From assembly GCF_000018405.1 (NCBI RefSeq), contig NC_009943.1:685001-749000 (forward strand): a stretch of 64,000 nucleotides of DNA. The letters are read 5' to 3'. The notes beneath the pieces are model-generated. The model saw only the letters and a program-made list of their open reading frames with translations. It was not told the origin of the DNA and made no database searches. Made by a program: the position numbers and the translations under genes. This stretch comes from Desulfosudis oleivorans Hxd3. GTDB lineage: Bacteria; Desulfobacterota; Desulfobacteria; Desulfobacterales; Desulfosudaceae. Below are positions 1 through 11,800 of this stretch, in pieces. Every line of letters starts with the position of its first letter. Position 1 is the first letter of the stretch.

Positions 1-1132
<1,132 letters not shown>

Positions 1133-1199
1133 AATCTTTTGCCATATTTTCACTATGAACGTTTTACTGTGTTCATATTCTACTTGAATTGCTGTGATT

Positions 1200-1317
<118 letters not shown>

Positions 1318-1326
1318 ATTTTTTAT

Positions 1327-1366
1327 AAGCCCGGTGTCAGGTTTTTCTGGCACCGGGCTTTTTTTG
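1327..1366 (+). terminator. Rho-independent terminator of the rRNA operon
   Basis: A 14-bp stem (1327-1340 with 1347-1360, one G-U pair) encloses a 6-base loop and is followed by a run of T. It begins 9 bp after the 5S gene, where the end of an rrn operon is expected. Confidence 0.9.
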
Positions 1367-1448
1367 TTTTCCAGCCGCAGGATTTACGATACGTAAGAGG
1401 ATGCCATATCTTTCATGTCAAACAATGCGAGACCCGGGGGGCCGGTAG

Positions 1449-3872
1449 ATGAACAACGATGCTCATGGATACGCCTTTAAAACAGGAAGGGTTGATCTTC
1501 TGAACCGGTGGTTTGAACGTATCGGCGGCGGGGCGTATCATTACCGGTGGGCCGTTCTTTTGTTGTGCGCCGTGCTCCTCTGTTGCGGGGCCTGGGCCGC
1601 TTCCCTCGTCCGGTTTGACAACAGCTTTAAATCCTATTTTGACCAGAACGATCCGGCCTACAAGGCCTTTTTGGAGTTCCGGGAGGTGTTCGGATCGGAT
1701 GAAATCTCTTATATTCTCTACCAGGCCCCGGATGCCGCCCATGGCATATGGAACATGGAGGTAATGCAAAAGATAAGGGACCTCACCCGGCGGCTGAAAC
1801 AGGAAGTGCCGTTTGTAAAGGAGGTCACCTCCCTTGCCAATGCCGAATTTGTTGAAGGGGTTGAAGGGGATCTGCTGGTGCATGATGTGCTGGAAGATTT
1901 TCCTGAAACCCAGGCGGCCCTTCTGGCCATTCGGCAGAAGATTTTAAACAAGCCGATATATATCAACGGCCTTGTCAGCCGGGACGGTACATACGGCGCG
2001 ATTCTGGTGGAAATGGAAAAGGCCAGTGTCGACGCCCTGGAGGAGATACGGTTCGATCCCGGCAAGGGGGACGCCCTTGAGAATCTTTATCCCCAGGTCA
2101 CTTATGACCGGATTGAAACGATTCTGGCCATGCCGGAATATGAGGGCATCCGGTTTTACCATACCGGTGATGTGCCTCTTAATGCCGCTTATAACCGGAT
2201 CTCCCAGCAGGAAAGCACCCGGCTGGCCATCATTTCGTTTGCCGTGATCGGAGGGGTGCTGCTCTTTTTTTTCAGAAGCGTCCGGGGGGTTGCGGGCCCG
2301 CTGGTGGTGGTGCTGTGCGCCATGCTGGCAAGCGTGGGGTTCATGGCGGTTTTTTCATGGGACATGGACCTGATGTTTATCATGCTGCCGGCCCTGCTGG
2401 TGGCTGTTGGCGTGGCCGATGCCGTTCACGTCCTTTCCGAATTCAATATTTACTACCAAAAATACGGCGACAGAAAGGCGGCGGTCAAAAAGGCCCTCTT
2501 TCTTGTGGGCGTGCCGTGCCTGTTTACCAGCCTGACAACCATGGCCGGTTTTGCCTCCATGAGCATCTCTCCCATCAAGGCCATCAAACATTTTGCCATT
2601 TACAGTGCCGTGGGCGTGGGGGCCGCGTTTCTGCTCAGTGTAACGATGCTGGTGGTGTTCCTTTCCTTTGGCAGAAGAAGGAAAGAACCAGGCCGGCAGG
2701 ACAGGCAGAACCGGGTATCCCATCTCGCGGCCGCTTTTCTGGGGGGGCTGGCCCGGTGTAATGTGCGATATAAGACAACGATCCTCGCCGGTTTTGCCGT
2801 CATCTTTGTACTTTCTCTGGCCGGCATGACACGCCTGCAGGTGGACTCCAACTTTATTTCCGAGTTTTCAAAAAGAGCCCCGATCCGGCAGGTCACCGAG
2901 CATGTGGACAGCGTCATGGGCGGATCCACCAGTTTCAGCTACGTGTTTGATTCCGGAACTCCGGACGGTGTGACGGATCCGGCGTTTTTGAAACGGATTG
3001 AAGCACTGCAACGGGCGGCAGAGAAAAAGCCGGTTGTCATGAAAGCCTACTCCGTGGTGGATATGATCAAGGATATCAACAGGGAGTTTCACAACGGCGA
3101 TCCGTCATACTACCGGATTCCGGATACACAGGAGGAGGCTGCCCAGCTGCTGCTGGTCTATGAAATGTCCGGTGGCGAGGAACTGGACGATTACCTTTCC
3201 GGTGATTTTCAAAAGGCCCGCCTGGAGCTGCGATGCCAGGCCGTGGCCACCAGTCAATACAAAAGCATGGTGGATGAACTGGGCACGTTTCTGGTGTCGT
3301 CCGGCGCGGAAAAAGAGGACCTGCCGGTGCTGGCCGGCATGGGCACCCTGTGGCTGACGCTGCTGGACTATATTACCAAAAGCCAGATTATCGGCTTTCT
3401 GGTGGCCTTTTCCGTGATCGCCGGAATGATGTGCGTGGTGCTCGGTTCGGTTCGTGTGGGCCTGTTGTCGATGGTCCCCAATCTTACGCCGGTTGTCATT
3501 ACCCTCGGCCTTATGGGGTGGGCCGGTATTCCCCTGGATTATGTGAAACTGCTGATCGCCAGCATTGCCATTGGTATCGCCGTGGATGACACGGTTCACA
3601 TGGTCATCCGCTATCGTCATGAGTTCGCGCGGCACCGCAACTATCAGGAGGCCCTTCTGGCCGCCATGCTGGGGGTGGGCCGGGCCCTTCTTGTTACATC
3701 GGTGGTTCTTGTGGCCGGTTTTCTGGTGTTTACCGGTTCCATCATGCAGACCCTTTCCGACTTCGGCATCCTTGTGGCCTGCACCATTGCCGTGGCCCTG
3801 CTGGCCGATTTTTTACTTCTGCCGTCGCTGGTACTGACGTTAAAGCCCTTTGGCGAGGAAAACACAGTCTGA
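1449..3872 (+). CDS. RND/MMPL-family transporter (HAE3-like), 807 aa
   Basis: This is an inner-membrane transporter of the RND superfamily, MMPL/HAE3 type, expected to be proton-driven and to move hydrophobic compounds. The two-fold repeat is visible: each half has an early TM helix, a large extracytoplasmic loop and a block of TM helices. TM1 lies at about residues 33-52. The signature helix appears twice, LLVAVGVADAVHVL in the first half and IAIGIAVDDTVHMVIRY in the second, with the acidic residues used for proton relay. The length fits HAE3 proteins (about 750-900 aa). The gene stands alone between the rRNA terminator and the tolC leader. A 13-bp palindrome, TTACG-ATA-CGTAA, lies at 1383-1395 upstream and could be an operator. 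No adaptor is adjacent, and whether it works with the downstream TolC is unknown. Confidence 0.85.
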   Translation: MNNDAHGYAFKTGRVDLLNRWFERIGGGAYHYRWAVLLLCAVLLCCGAWAASLVRFDNSFKSYFDQNDPAYKAFLEFREVFGSDEISYILYQAPDAAHGIWNMEVMQKIRDLTRRLKQEVPFVKEVTSLANAEFVEGVEGDLLVHDVLEDFPETQAALLAIRQKILNKPIYINGLVSRDGTYGAILVEMEKASVDALEEIRFDPGKGDALENLYPQVTYDRIETILAMPEYEGIRFYHTGDVPLNAAYNRISQQESTRLAIISFAVIGGVLLFFFRSVRGVAGPLVVVLCAMLASVGFMAVFSWDMDLMFIMLPALLVAVGVADAVHVLSEFNIYYQKYGDRKAAVKKALFLVGVPCLFTSLTTMAGFASMSISPIKAIKHFAIYSAVGVGAAFLLSVTMLVVFLSFGRRRKEPGRQDRQNRVSHLAAAFLGGLARCNVRYKTTILAGFAVIFVLSLAGMTRLQVDSNFISEFSKRAPIRQVTEHVDSVMGGSTSFSYVFDSGTPDGVTDPAFLKRIEALQRAAEKKPVVMKAYSVVDMIKDINREFHNGDPSYYRIPDTQEEAAQLLLVYEMSGGEELDDYLSGDFQKARLELRCQAVATSQYKSMVDELGTFLVSSGAEKEDLPVLAGMGTLWLTLLDYITKSQIIGFLVAFSVIAGMMCVVLGSVRVGLLSMVPNLTPVVITLGLMGWAGIPLDYVKLLIASIAIGIAVDDTVHMVIRYRHEFARHRNYQEALLAAMLGVGRALLVTSVVLVAGFLVFTGSIMQTLSDFGILVACTIAVALLADFLLLPSLVLTLKPFGEENTV

Positions 3873-4073
3873 CCTGTTTTTCTTCGCTCTGCCGATATTC
3901 TTCGGTTTGTAAATAACAAGCAGTACTGTTTTGTGCTGCAAAGAGAGGGATATCTTTTTTTGATGATTTTTCTGCCAGGTAAGGGGTTTTTACTCGTTTT
4001 TTCGGCAGATTTTCATCGTTTTGACAAACAGGTAAAAACAGGGGGCTCCTTTATATATATAATATTATATTTA

Positions 4074-4102
4074 TTGACATTGCGGCCTGATTTAGGTACT
4101 GT
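4074..4102 (+). promoter_or_regulatory. Candidate sigma-70 promoter for the leader, tolC and giant gene
   Basis: TTGACA at 4074-4079 is a perfect -35 box. A 17-base spacer leads to TACTGT at 4097-4102, which matches only three of six positions of the -10 consensus. The AT-rich tract just upstream could serve as an UP element. Transcription would start near 4109. Confidence 0.4.
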
Positions 4103-4310
4103 TTTTTCTGCGACAACACCCACCCGATCGATGCTGTGAGCTGACCTTTTGATTTGACCGTCTCTTACGGTTTTGTTTCGCGGATTTTGTAATTAAATAT
4201 CAAGAGCCTTTCCTGTTGTGAGGGCAGAGGCGGGAACATGTATTTGCAGATACATCAGGTCTCTGGTCAGCGACCATTTTTATTTTTTGATCGGCTTGAT
4301 TTTGTGGTTT

Positions 4311-4350
4311 AAAGGGGGGAAGGCCCGGGGCGGGCTTTCCTCCCTTTTTT
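4311..4350 (+). terminator. Strong intrinsic terminator or attenuator in the tolC leader
   Basis: A 17-bp stem (4311-4327 with 4331-4347, two G-U pairs) closes a GGG loop and ends in six T. It lies about 100 bp before the tolC start and about 240 nt after the candidate promoter, with no gene between them. It may end a small RNA or attenuate the operon. Confidence 0.7.
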
Positions 4351-4452
4351 GTTTCTGACATTTCGGTGCCGGCTCCGGTATTGAGCCGGGCGTTGAACGA
4401 AAAAACCGGCAACATGTTAATATTCGGTGGAGCAGGAGTTGAGGGGAACATT

Positions 4453-5847
4453 ATGGAAAAAGCCGTAAGTGCCAGACGCTGTGTTCGAAGAAAGATTGTC
4501 TCTGGAATCACAACAGGTGCATTGACTGTGGCGTTGTTGTGTTTAGCCGGAGTGCCGTCCGTTCTGTATGCCGCCGATCTTATGACGGTGTTCAACCAGG
4601 CATTGGAGAACGACCCCCGTTTCGTGGGTATGCGCCACGAAAGAGACGCGGAGCAGGAGCGGCTGCGCCAGGCGTGGGCCGGGGTCCTGCCCTCCCTGTC
4701 CGCGGAAGGGGTCCACAAGGAAACCGCCCAGGACATCGTCAGTTCCGATAATACGGTTTTTGGATCCGGCAGTTCTGATTTTCCCACCACTGAATATACC
4801 CTTTCCCTTACGCAGCCCCTGTTTAACCTTTCCTCCTTTATCAACATTCGTCGCGCCAGCGCCCTTGTCAGGGGTGCCGACCTGGAACTGGAGGCGGCCC
4901 GCCAGGAGCTGGCCGTGCGTGTGGCCCAAGCCTATTTCCATGCGCTGGCGGCCCGGGACCGGCTGACGGCCACGGCGGCCGAGGAGGCCGCGGTGGGCGG
5001 TCATTACGAACTGGTGAACGAACGGTTCAACCGGGGGCTCTCCACTCGAACGGAATATTATGACGCAAAGGCCCGGCTGGCCGATATAATGGCCAGGCGC
5101 CTGACAGCGGAAAGCGACCTGGATGATGCTTACCAGGCCCTTGCCGAAATTACCGGTTCTCCGGTGGAGGATCTTTCTCTGCTGCACGAGGAACTACCCC
5201 TGGTCTCGCCCGATCCCGTTGATGCCGACGCATGGATTGAGGCGGCGGTCAGGCAGAATCCGTCACTGGAGGCCGTGCGTCAGTCCGTGGCATCGGCCCG
5301 GCAGGAGGTCCGGCGCCAGCGGGCCGGCCACTACCCGAACGTGAACCTGGAAGCCAGCCACAACTGGCGTGAAACCGACGGTACCCTTTTCGGCGGCGGC
5401 AGCGAGGTGGAAACGTCCGAAATTCTGTTCCGGCTGAACGTGCCCCTCTACCAGGGCGGCATGGTGAACTCCCGCACCCGGGAGGCGATTTGTCGCATGA
5501 ACGCCTTACTTCAGGAGGAATCGCGGCAGACCCGTGCCCTTCAACGTGAAACCCGGGCCGCCTTTTACGGCGTGGACAACGCCATTGAACGGGTCCGGTC
5601 CCTGAGAGATGCGGTAGAGGCCCAGCAACTGGCCCTGGAGGGAAAAAAGGAGGGGCACCGGTCCGGACTCTTTACGGTTCTGGCGGTTCTGGACGCGGAG
5701 CGGGATCTGTCGCTGGCCCGCCAGAACTATGCCATGGCCAGATACGACTACATCATCAACAGCCTGGTGCTCAAAAAAACCGTGGGTACGCTGGATGATG
5801 CCAATATTGCCGGCGTTAACGGCTGGCTGAGGAATGTTTCCGAGTAA
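4453..5847 (+). CDS. tolC: TolC-family outer-membrane efflux/secretion channel
   Basis: This is the outer-membrane channel of type I secretion or tripartite efflux. The chosen ATG follows GAGGGGAAC and gives a clear signal peptide: a basic N-region (RRCVRRK), a hydrophobic stretch (ALTVALLCLAGVP) and a likely cleavage at LYA-A. The mature protein starts with DLMTVFNQALENDPRF, typical of TolC/OEP repeats. The two OEP repeats follow, with the characteristic YFHALAARDRL and ARQNYAMARYDYIINSLVLK helices and the LNVPLYQGGMVNSR segment before the second beta hairpin. Its 464 aa match the family (about 430-490). It lies 24 bp upstream of the giant gene and is almost certainly cotranscribed with it, so it is probably the exit channel for that protein. 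Confidence 0.9.
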   Translation: MEKAVSARRCVRRKIVSGITTGALTVALLCLAGVPSVLYAADLMTVFNQALENDPRFVGMRHERDAEQERLRQAWAGVLPSLSAEGVHKETAQDIVSSDNTVFGSGSSDFPTTEYTLSLTQPLFNLSSFINIRRASALVRGADLELEAARQELAVRVAQAYFHALAARDRLTATAAEEAAVGGHYELVNERFNRGLSTRTEYYDAKARLADIMARRLTAESDLDDAYQALAEITGSPVEDLSLLHEELPLVSPDPVDADAWIEAAVRQNPSLEAVRQSVASARQEVRRQRAGHYPNVNLEASHNWRETDGTLFGGGSEVETSEILFRLNVPLYQGGMVNSRTREAICRMNALLQEESRQTRALQRETRAAFYGVDNAIERVRSLRDAVEAQQLALEGKKEGHRSGLFTVLAVLDAERDLSLARQNYAMARYDYIINSLVLKKTVGTLDDANIAGVNGWLRNVSE

Positions 5848-5860
5848 ACAGACGACTTAA

Positions 5861-5889
5861 AAGGAGACCTTTTGGGGTCTCCGGGGATG
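5861..5889 (+). promoter_or_regulatory. Hairpin overlapping the ribosome binding site of the giant gene
   Basis: A perfect 7-bp inverted repeat, GGAGACC (5863-5869) and GGTCTCC (5876-5882), has a six-base loop TTTTGG. The left arm contains the Shine-Dalgarno AAGGAG, and the TTG start (5872-5874) lies in the loop. If it folds, the binding site is hidden. The next possible start, ATG at 5887, lies just past the right arm but is 20 bases from AAGGAG. Confidence 0.55.
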
Positions 5890-8800
5890 GACGCAATGCC
5901 GCGAATCAAGGTCGGTAGCAAGGCAGGGGAGAAGGACAAAAAGAAAAAACGCCGCGCAGCCCGCAAGGAGCGGCCCTTTCAGTTCGAGGCCCTGGAACCG
6001 CGGTTGTTGCTTTCCGCGGAGATGGGCATTCCCCCGGCAGACCCTGAGAACTTGACGGCCACACCCGCGCCGGTGGTGGAAAATGTGGACCGCTTCAACG
6101 ATGTGACCACTACGCCTGCGGCAGACGGTATCAAGGATGACGGGGAAGTAAAGACCGTTGCGGACAATGGAGAAAAAGAAGGGCCCGCCGCTCCGGAAAA
6201 GCCGGACCCGTCGCATGCCCTTACCGCAAACGATGTCGTGGATGCCGAACCCGCCCCCGGCACAACGCTTTTTTCCGACACGGTTGACAAAATTACCGCG
6301 GAAAGGGCATTGCGTCAGGTGGTGGTCATTGACCCGGCGGTTGTGGATACCAATCATCTGCTGACGGCCATTGACGGCTCCCGGCAGGATGCCCGCATCA
6401 TCAATCTTGCCGGCAACGCGGACCTGCCGGCGGATACGTCCGCCGGTTCCCTGCTGGATATCTACCTTCTTGACGGCAGCCGTGATGGCGTCGCCCAGTT
6501 GACGGACATACTGGAAAATTACGACACCCTGGACGCGGTACATATTTTTTCCCATGGCGATACCGGCGCGGTCTACCTGGGCACCACCCCTGTTACCGGT
6601 GAGAACCTGGCCGACCGGCAGAATGACCTGACCGCCTGGGGGGCAGCGCTTGCGCCTGATGGAGACCTTCTTCTTTACGGATGTGATGTGGCCGCGGGTG
6701 ACGACGGTGTCGCCTTTGTGGAGACACTGGCCGCTTTTACAGGGGCTGACGTGGCCGCCTCCACGGACAGGACCGGCCCTGTCGACCTGGACGGAAACTG
6801 GGACCTGGAATTTCAGACCGGGCCGGTAGAGACCCCCGTTCTTTCGAATGCCACAACCGGCTACTCCCATCTTCTGGAGACCTTTGTCAGCACCGGTGAC
6901 AACGAGACCTTTGAAGGCACTGGTGCCAACGACATCTTCAGCTTTGACGACAACTGGGGCAGCGATACCATCGTCAACGGCGGTGGCAGCAATACCGTTA
7001 ATTTTTCGGCGGTGTCGGCCGATCTCATCTTCACCTTCCACGCCGACGGCACCGTGTCGGCCACGGACGGTGAAAATGTTCTAAACCCCGCCGAGGGCAT
7101 CAGTACCATTATTGCCGGTTCCGGCGACAACCGTTTTGTCTTTGAACGGGGGGCCGTCTTTTCCGGTACCATCAATGCGGCCGCCGGCGCCACCAACACC
7201 CTGGATTTTTCAGGTGTGGCACCGGTGATCGACCCTGTTGACGAAGATGCGCCGGACCGTACCGGTCTGGACCTTGTTTTTACCGTTCATGCCGGCGGCG
7301 CGGTGTCCGTGTCCGCTGACGGCTCCGCTATCCTCGGCTCCACCGCTTCCATGGATGCGATTATTGGGGGGGGCGGCGACAACCGCTTTGCCTTTGCAGA
7401 CGGCGCGGCCTTTGCCGGCTCCATCGACGGCGGCGAGGGGGGGAGCACCACCCTGGATTATTCTGCTTATACATCGGCGGTTGCGGTTGATTTGACCGCT
7501 GGTACGGCCACGGGCGTTACCGGGGGCATCAGCAATTTTTCCAACATCGTGGGCGGCGCCGGCAACGACATTCTGACCGGCGATGAATATGCCAACGAGA
7601 TTACCGGCGGGTCGGGCAGTGATATCATCGACGGCGGCATCGGGGACGATACCCTGACCGGCGGCATTGGCAACGATGTCTTCCGGTTTTCAGACGACTG
7701 GGGCTTTGATGCCATCACCGACGGCGATGTGGGCGCCAATACCCTGGATTTTTCAAATGCCACCGCCGACCTGGAGGTGATCTTTGCCGCCGACGGCACC
7801 CTTTCCGTTGATGACTACACCAGCCTTCTTGAAACCGGCGGGAGTGTAGCGGCCATAACCACCGGCACCGGCGACGACAATTTTGTGTTTGAAAATGCGG
7901 CTGCCTTCGACGGCACCATCACCGGCGGGACAGGCACCAACACCCTGGATTTTTCCGCCTACCAGACACCGGTCAGGATCGACCTGGGTGCCGGTACCGT
8001 GGACATGGGCGGTTTTGTCAATGACGCCGGGGTCATGGAAGGCATGACAGCGGACATGCCCCTGGCCTATCTCAACAGCGGTGATGGTGTGGGCGTGGCG
8101 GGTATCACGGACGAAACCCTTCTGGCGGACCTGAACGACAGCGCCGGGGTGGGCTTGACCGTTGAATTAACCACGGCCACGCTTCTGGCCGATCTTAACA
8201 ACGGTGCCGGTGTGGGGATCGCCCCCGCGCTGATCGCCACGACACTGCTGGCTGATCTGCATGACGGCGCCGGAATCGGCGTAGTGGACGGCGATGATAT
8301 CCACATTACCCTCACCAACGGTGACACGGTCGATATCGACCTTGACGGCTGTGCAACCCTGGAAGATGTGCTGACCGCCATTTCCGCCGCCGATGCACGA
8401 CTGGGCGCGACAATCAACGCCGACGGTAACGGCATCAATATCACCGACACGGCAGGGGGCGCCGGCGATCTCGCGGTCTCGACCCTCAACTATTCGTTGG
8501 CCGCGTCGGACCTGGGTATTGAAGGTGCCGGTACCGGCAACCTGCTTGAAGGTTCCATGATCATCAACGGCCTGGGCATTGTCCTGACCGACGGCACACG
8601 GGTGAACGCCGACCTGTCCGGGGCCGTCACCGTGGCCGATGTGCTGGCCGCCATCAATGCCGCCGGCGGCGGCAAGCTCTCCGCCGAAGTCAACGCCCTG
8701 GGCAACGGCATCAATATCACCGACACGGCAGGCGGAGAGGGCGACCTGCGGGTGGCCGGCCTGGCCGATTCACCGGTGGCCGCAAACCTGGGCATTGACG

Positions 8801-11800
8801 GGTACGGTCTTGACGGTGTGCTGGAAGGGTCAGCCCTGATGCATGACCTGCGCGTTACCCTGACCGACGGCACAGCCGTGGACGTGTCCCTGGCCGGCGT
8901 CGAAACGGTGGGCGACGTGCTGACCGCTTTGAACAGTGTTGATATCAGCCTCTATGCCGTTATCAACGCGGCCGGCAACGGCTTTGAACTGTATGATGAT
9001 GCCGGCGGGGCCGGTGACCTGGCGGTCTCGGCCCTCAACGGGGGTACTGCCGCTCCCGGCCTGGGCATTACCGGCACCGGTACCGGCGACACCCTGACCG
9101 GCACAACTCTGGTATATGATATCAGCATCACCCTGACCGACGGTACCACTGTAAACGTGGCCCTGGGCGGCACCGCCACCGTGGGAGAGGCCCTGGCGGC
9201 CATTAGCGCGGCGCATCCCGCTCTTTCCGCCGTCATCAACGGCACGAACAACGGCATCAATATTTCCGATACGGCCGGCGGGGCCGGCAACCTGACCATC
9301 GCGGACCTGGGGACTTCCACGGCCGCCGCTGATTTGGGCATCGCCGGAACCGGCGCCGGGGCACTGGTTGCCGGAACGGTCCTGGTCGCTCCGGTTTCTA
9401 CCGCCCATTTTACAGGCATCAGCAACGCCGCCGGCGGCGCCGGCGCCGACCTGCTTATCGGCAACAGCCAGGATAATGTGTTAGATGGCGGCGGTGGTGG
9501 CGACACCTATCGTTTTGCCGCCGGCTGGGGCAGCGATAAGATCGTGGATTACGGTACCGACGGCAGCGACGTGCTTGATTTTTCTGCGGTTGCGTCCAAT
9601 CTGGCCGTGACCGTTCATGCTGACGGCACGGTCTCCGTGACAGACGGTGCCAGTACCCTGGACAACGCCGACATCATTGAAGGCATTGTCGGCGGGTCGG
9701 GCAGCAACACTTTTGCCTTTGAAGACCAGGCCGATTTTGCCGGGTTTATCGACGGCGGCACCGGCACCGGCAATACACTGGATTATTCGGCCTACACCAC
9801 CGGCGTGACAGTGGGCCTGGCCGATGTTACGGCCACCGGCACCACGGGTGTAGACAATATCCAAAACATCACCGGCGGCAGCGGAGACGACACCCTGACC
9901 GGCGATGACCAGGCCAACACCATCACCGGCGGCGACGGCAACGACACCATTACCGGTGGCGGCGGGGCGGACACGCTGTCCGGCGGGGCCGGGGATGACA
10001 CCTATGTGATGACCAATGACGGCGCTACCGTCACCATCACGGAAGCAGCCGCTGCCGGCACCGACACTCTGGACTATTCGGAGTGGGGCGCGCCCGTTAC
10101 GGTGAACCTGTCCACCGGCACGGCCCCGGGCACATCCGGTGTAAACAACATTGAACAGGCCATCGGCACCCGCTTTGCTGATACGCTTGCCGGCACCACC
10201 GGGGATGACACCTTTGTCTTCCATGATGGCTGGGGTACCGATACGGTTACGGACCCGACCGCGACTGACAGCGACACCCTTGATTTTTCAGCCGTCACCG
10301 CGGCCCTGACCTTTACCTTCACCGGCACCGGCGCCGTGTCGGTTTCCGATGGTACAAGTGCACTCAACAACGTCGCTAACATTGAAAACCTGACCGGCGG
10401 CAAGGGAGATGACCATTTTGTTTTTGCGGACAACTGGGGCAACTACACCATCACCTCCGCCGGTGACGTGGATAATGACACACTCGATTTTTCGGCTGTC
10501 ACCGCGAACCTGACATTTACCATCCATAGCGACGGCACGGTCTCCGTCACCGACGGCACCAATACACTGGGCGCTTCCGGCGGTATCGACAACATTGTCG
10601 GCGGGTCCGGTACCAATACCTTTGTCTTTGAAGACCAGGGGTTTCTGAACGCATATATTGATGGCGGCACCGGCACCGCCATTCTCGACTATTCAGCCTG
10701 TACCACGGCAATTGCCGTTGACGTCTCCAACATGGACGTGACCGTGACCCGGACCGTGGACGGCGCGGCTGTGACCACCACCCTGATTGGATCCGCCTCG
10801 GGCCTGAAAGGTATCAACCGGATCGATGCGGTTATCGGCGGGACGTCCGCCGGTGATACCCTGACCGGATTTGAGGAGGATACGGCCTGGACCCTGTCCG
10901 GTGAAAATGCCGGTTCGGTTGCCGGCGGAACCACACTTCGCAACATTACATTCTCCGGTTTTGAAAACCTGGCCGGCCATGCCGATCATGATGACACGTT
11001 TACCATTCAGGCCGCCGGATCTCTGGACGGCGCCCTGATCGGCCATCCCTATGGCCCGGCCACCGGCACCGACACGGTGCGCATTGCAAACGGCGCCTAC
11101 ACCACTGTGACCCTGGCCAGTGCCGGCGAAGATGCCGGCTGGATCGACCGGGACGGTGACCAGATCCGGTATATCGGCATTGACAGGGTGGAAGACCTTT
11201 CCACCGCCACCACCCGCACCGTTGCCAGCGCCGCGGACCGCACCGCCGAGGTTTATCTCGCCGGCGATCCCTACGAAAAGGACCAGGAATGGATCCTGAC
11301 CGTGGACGGCGTGGATTACGTGCATACCGTTGCCAGTGACAACGAAGTGCTGGCCGATGTCATCGCCGACTGGGTCGGCCTGCTTCAGGGGGCCGGGTAT
11401 GTGGCCATTGCCCGGAACAGCACCCTGCAGGTGACCGGACCGGCCGGGACCACGCCGGTTGTTACCGCTACCCTGCCCGATGGAATTTTGTTTCTGGTGG
11501 ACGACCCGGAGACCCGCGACGCCGATATCCGGCTGGAGAGAGACAGCGGCACGGGCCGGATTACCGTTGTCAGTGGCAGTGATTCGTTTGTCGATTTTGA
11601 ATTTGTCGAGCCGACCACAAATCTGAACCTGGAGACCGGCGCGGGCAACGACCGCGTCACCGTGGGTACCGGGTTCTCGCCCACCACAGCCGCGGTGACC
11701 ATTGACGGCCAGGCCGGTGCCGACCACGTTGCTTACGAGGTGACGGGTATTGCCGGTACGGCCCAGACCATCACCCACGCGGCCAATACGCTCAGCAACA

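Larger units (their letters stand above)
3873..4452. other. 580-bp non-coding region before tolC
   Basis: No convincing gene is seen; the one ORF (3933-4139) has no ribosome binding site and a composition unlike a protein. The stretch contains an AT-rich block (TATATATATAATATTATAT, about 4053-4071), a candidate promoter, two small hairpins (arms ATGTAT/ATACAT near 4238-4256, and TGGTC/GACCA at 4264-4276) and a strong terminator-like hairpin at 4311-4350. It probably acts as a transcribed leader for tolC and the giant gene. Confidence 0.6.

Noticed and set aside
1133-1199. A tRNA gene in the 23S-5S spacer
   Set aside because: The 67-bp AT-rich spacer has no cloverleaf or TTC-loop sequence.
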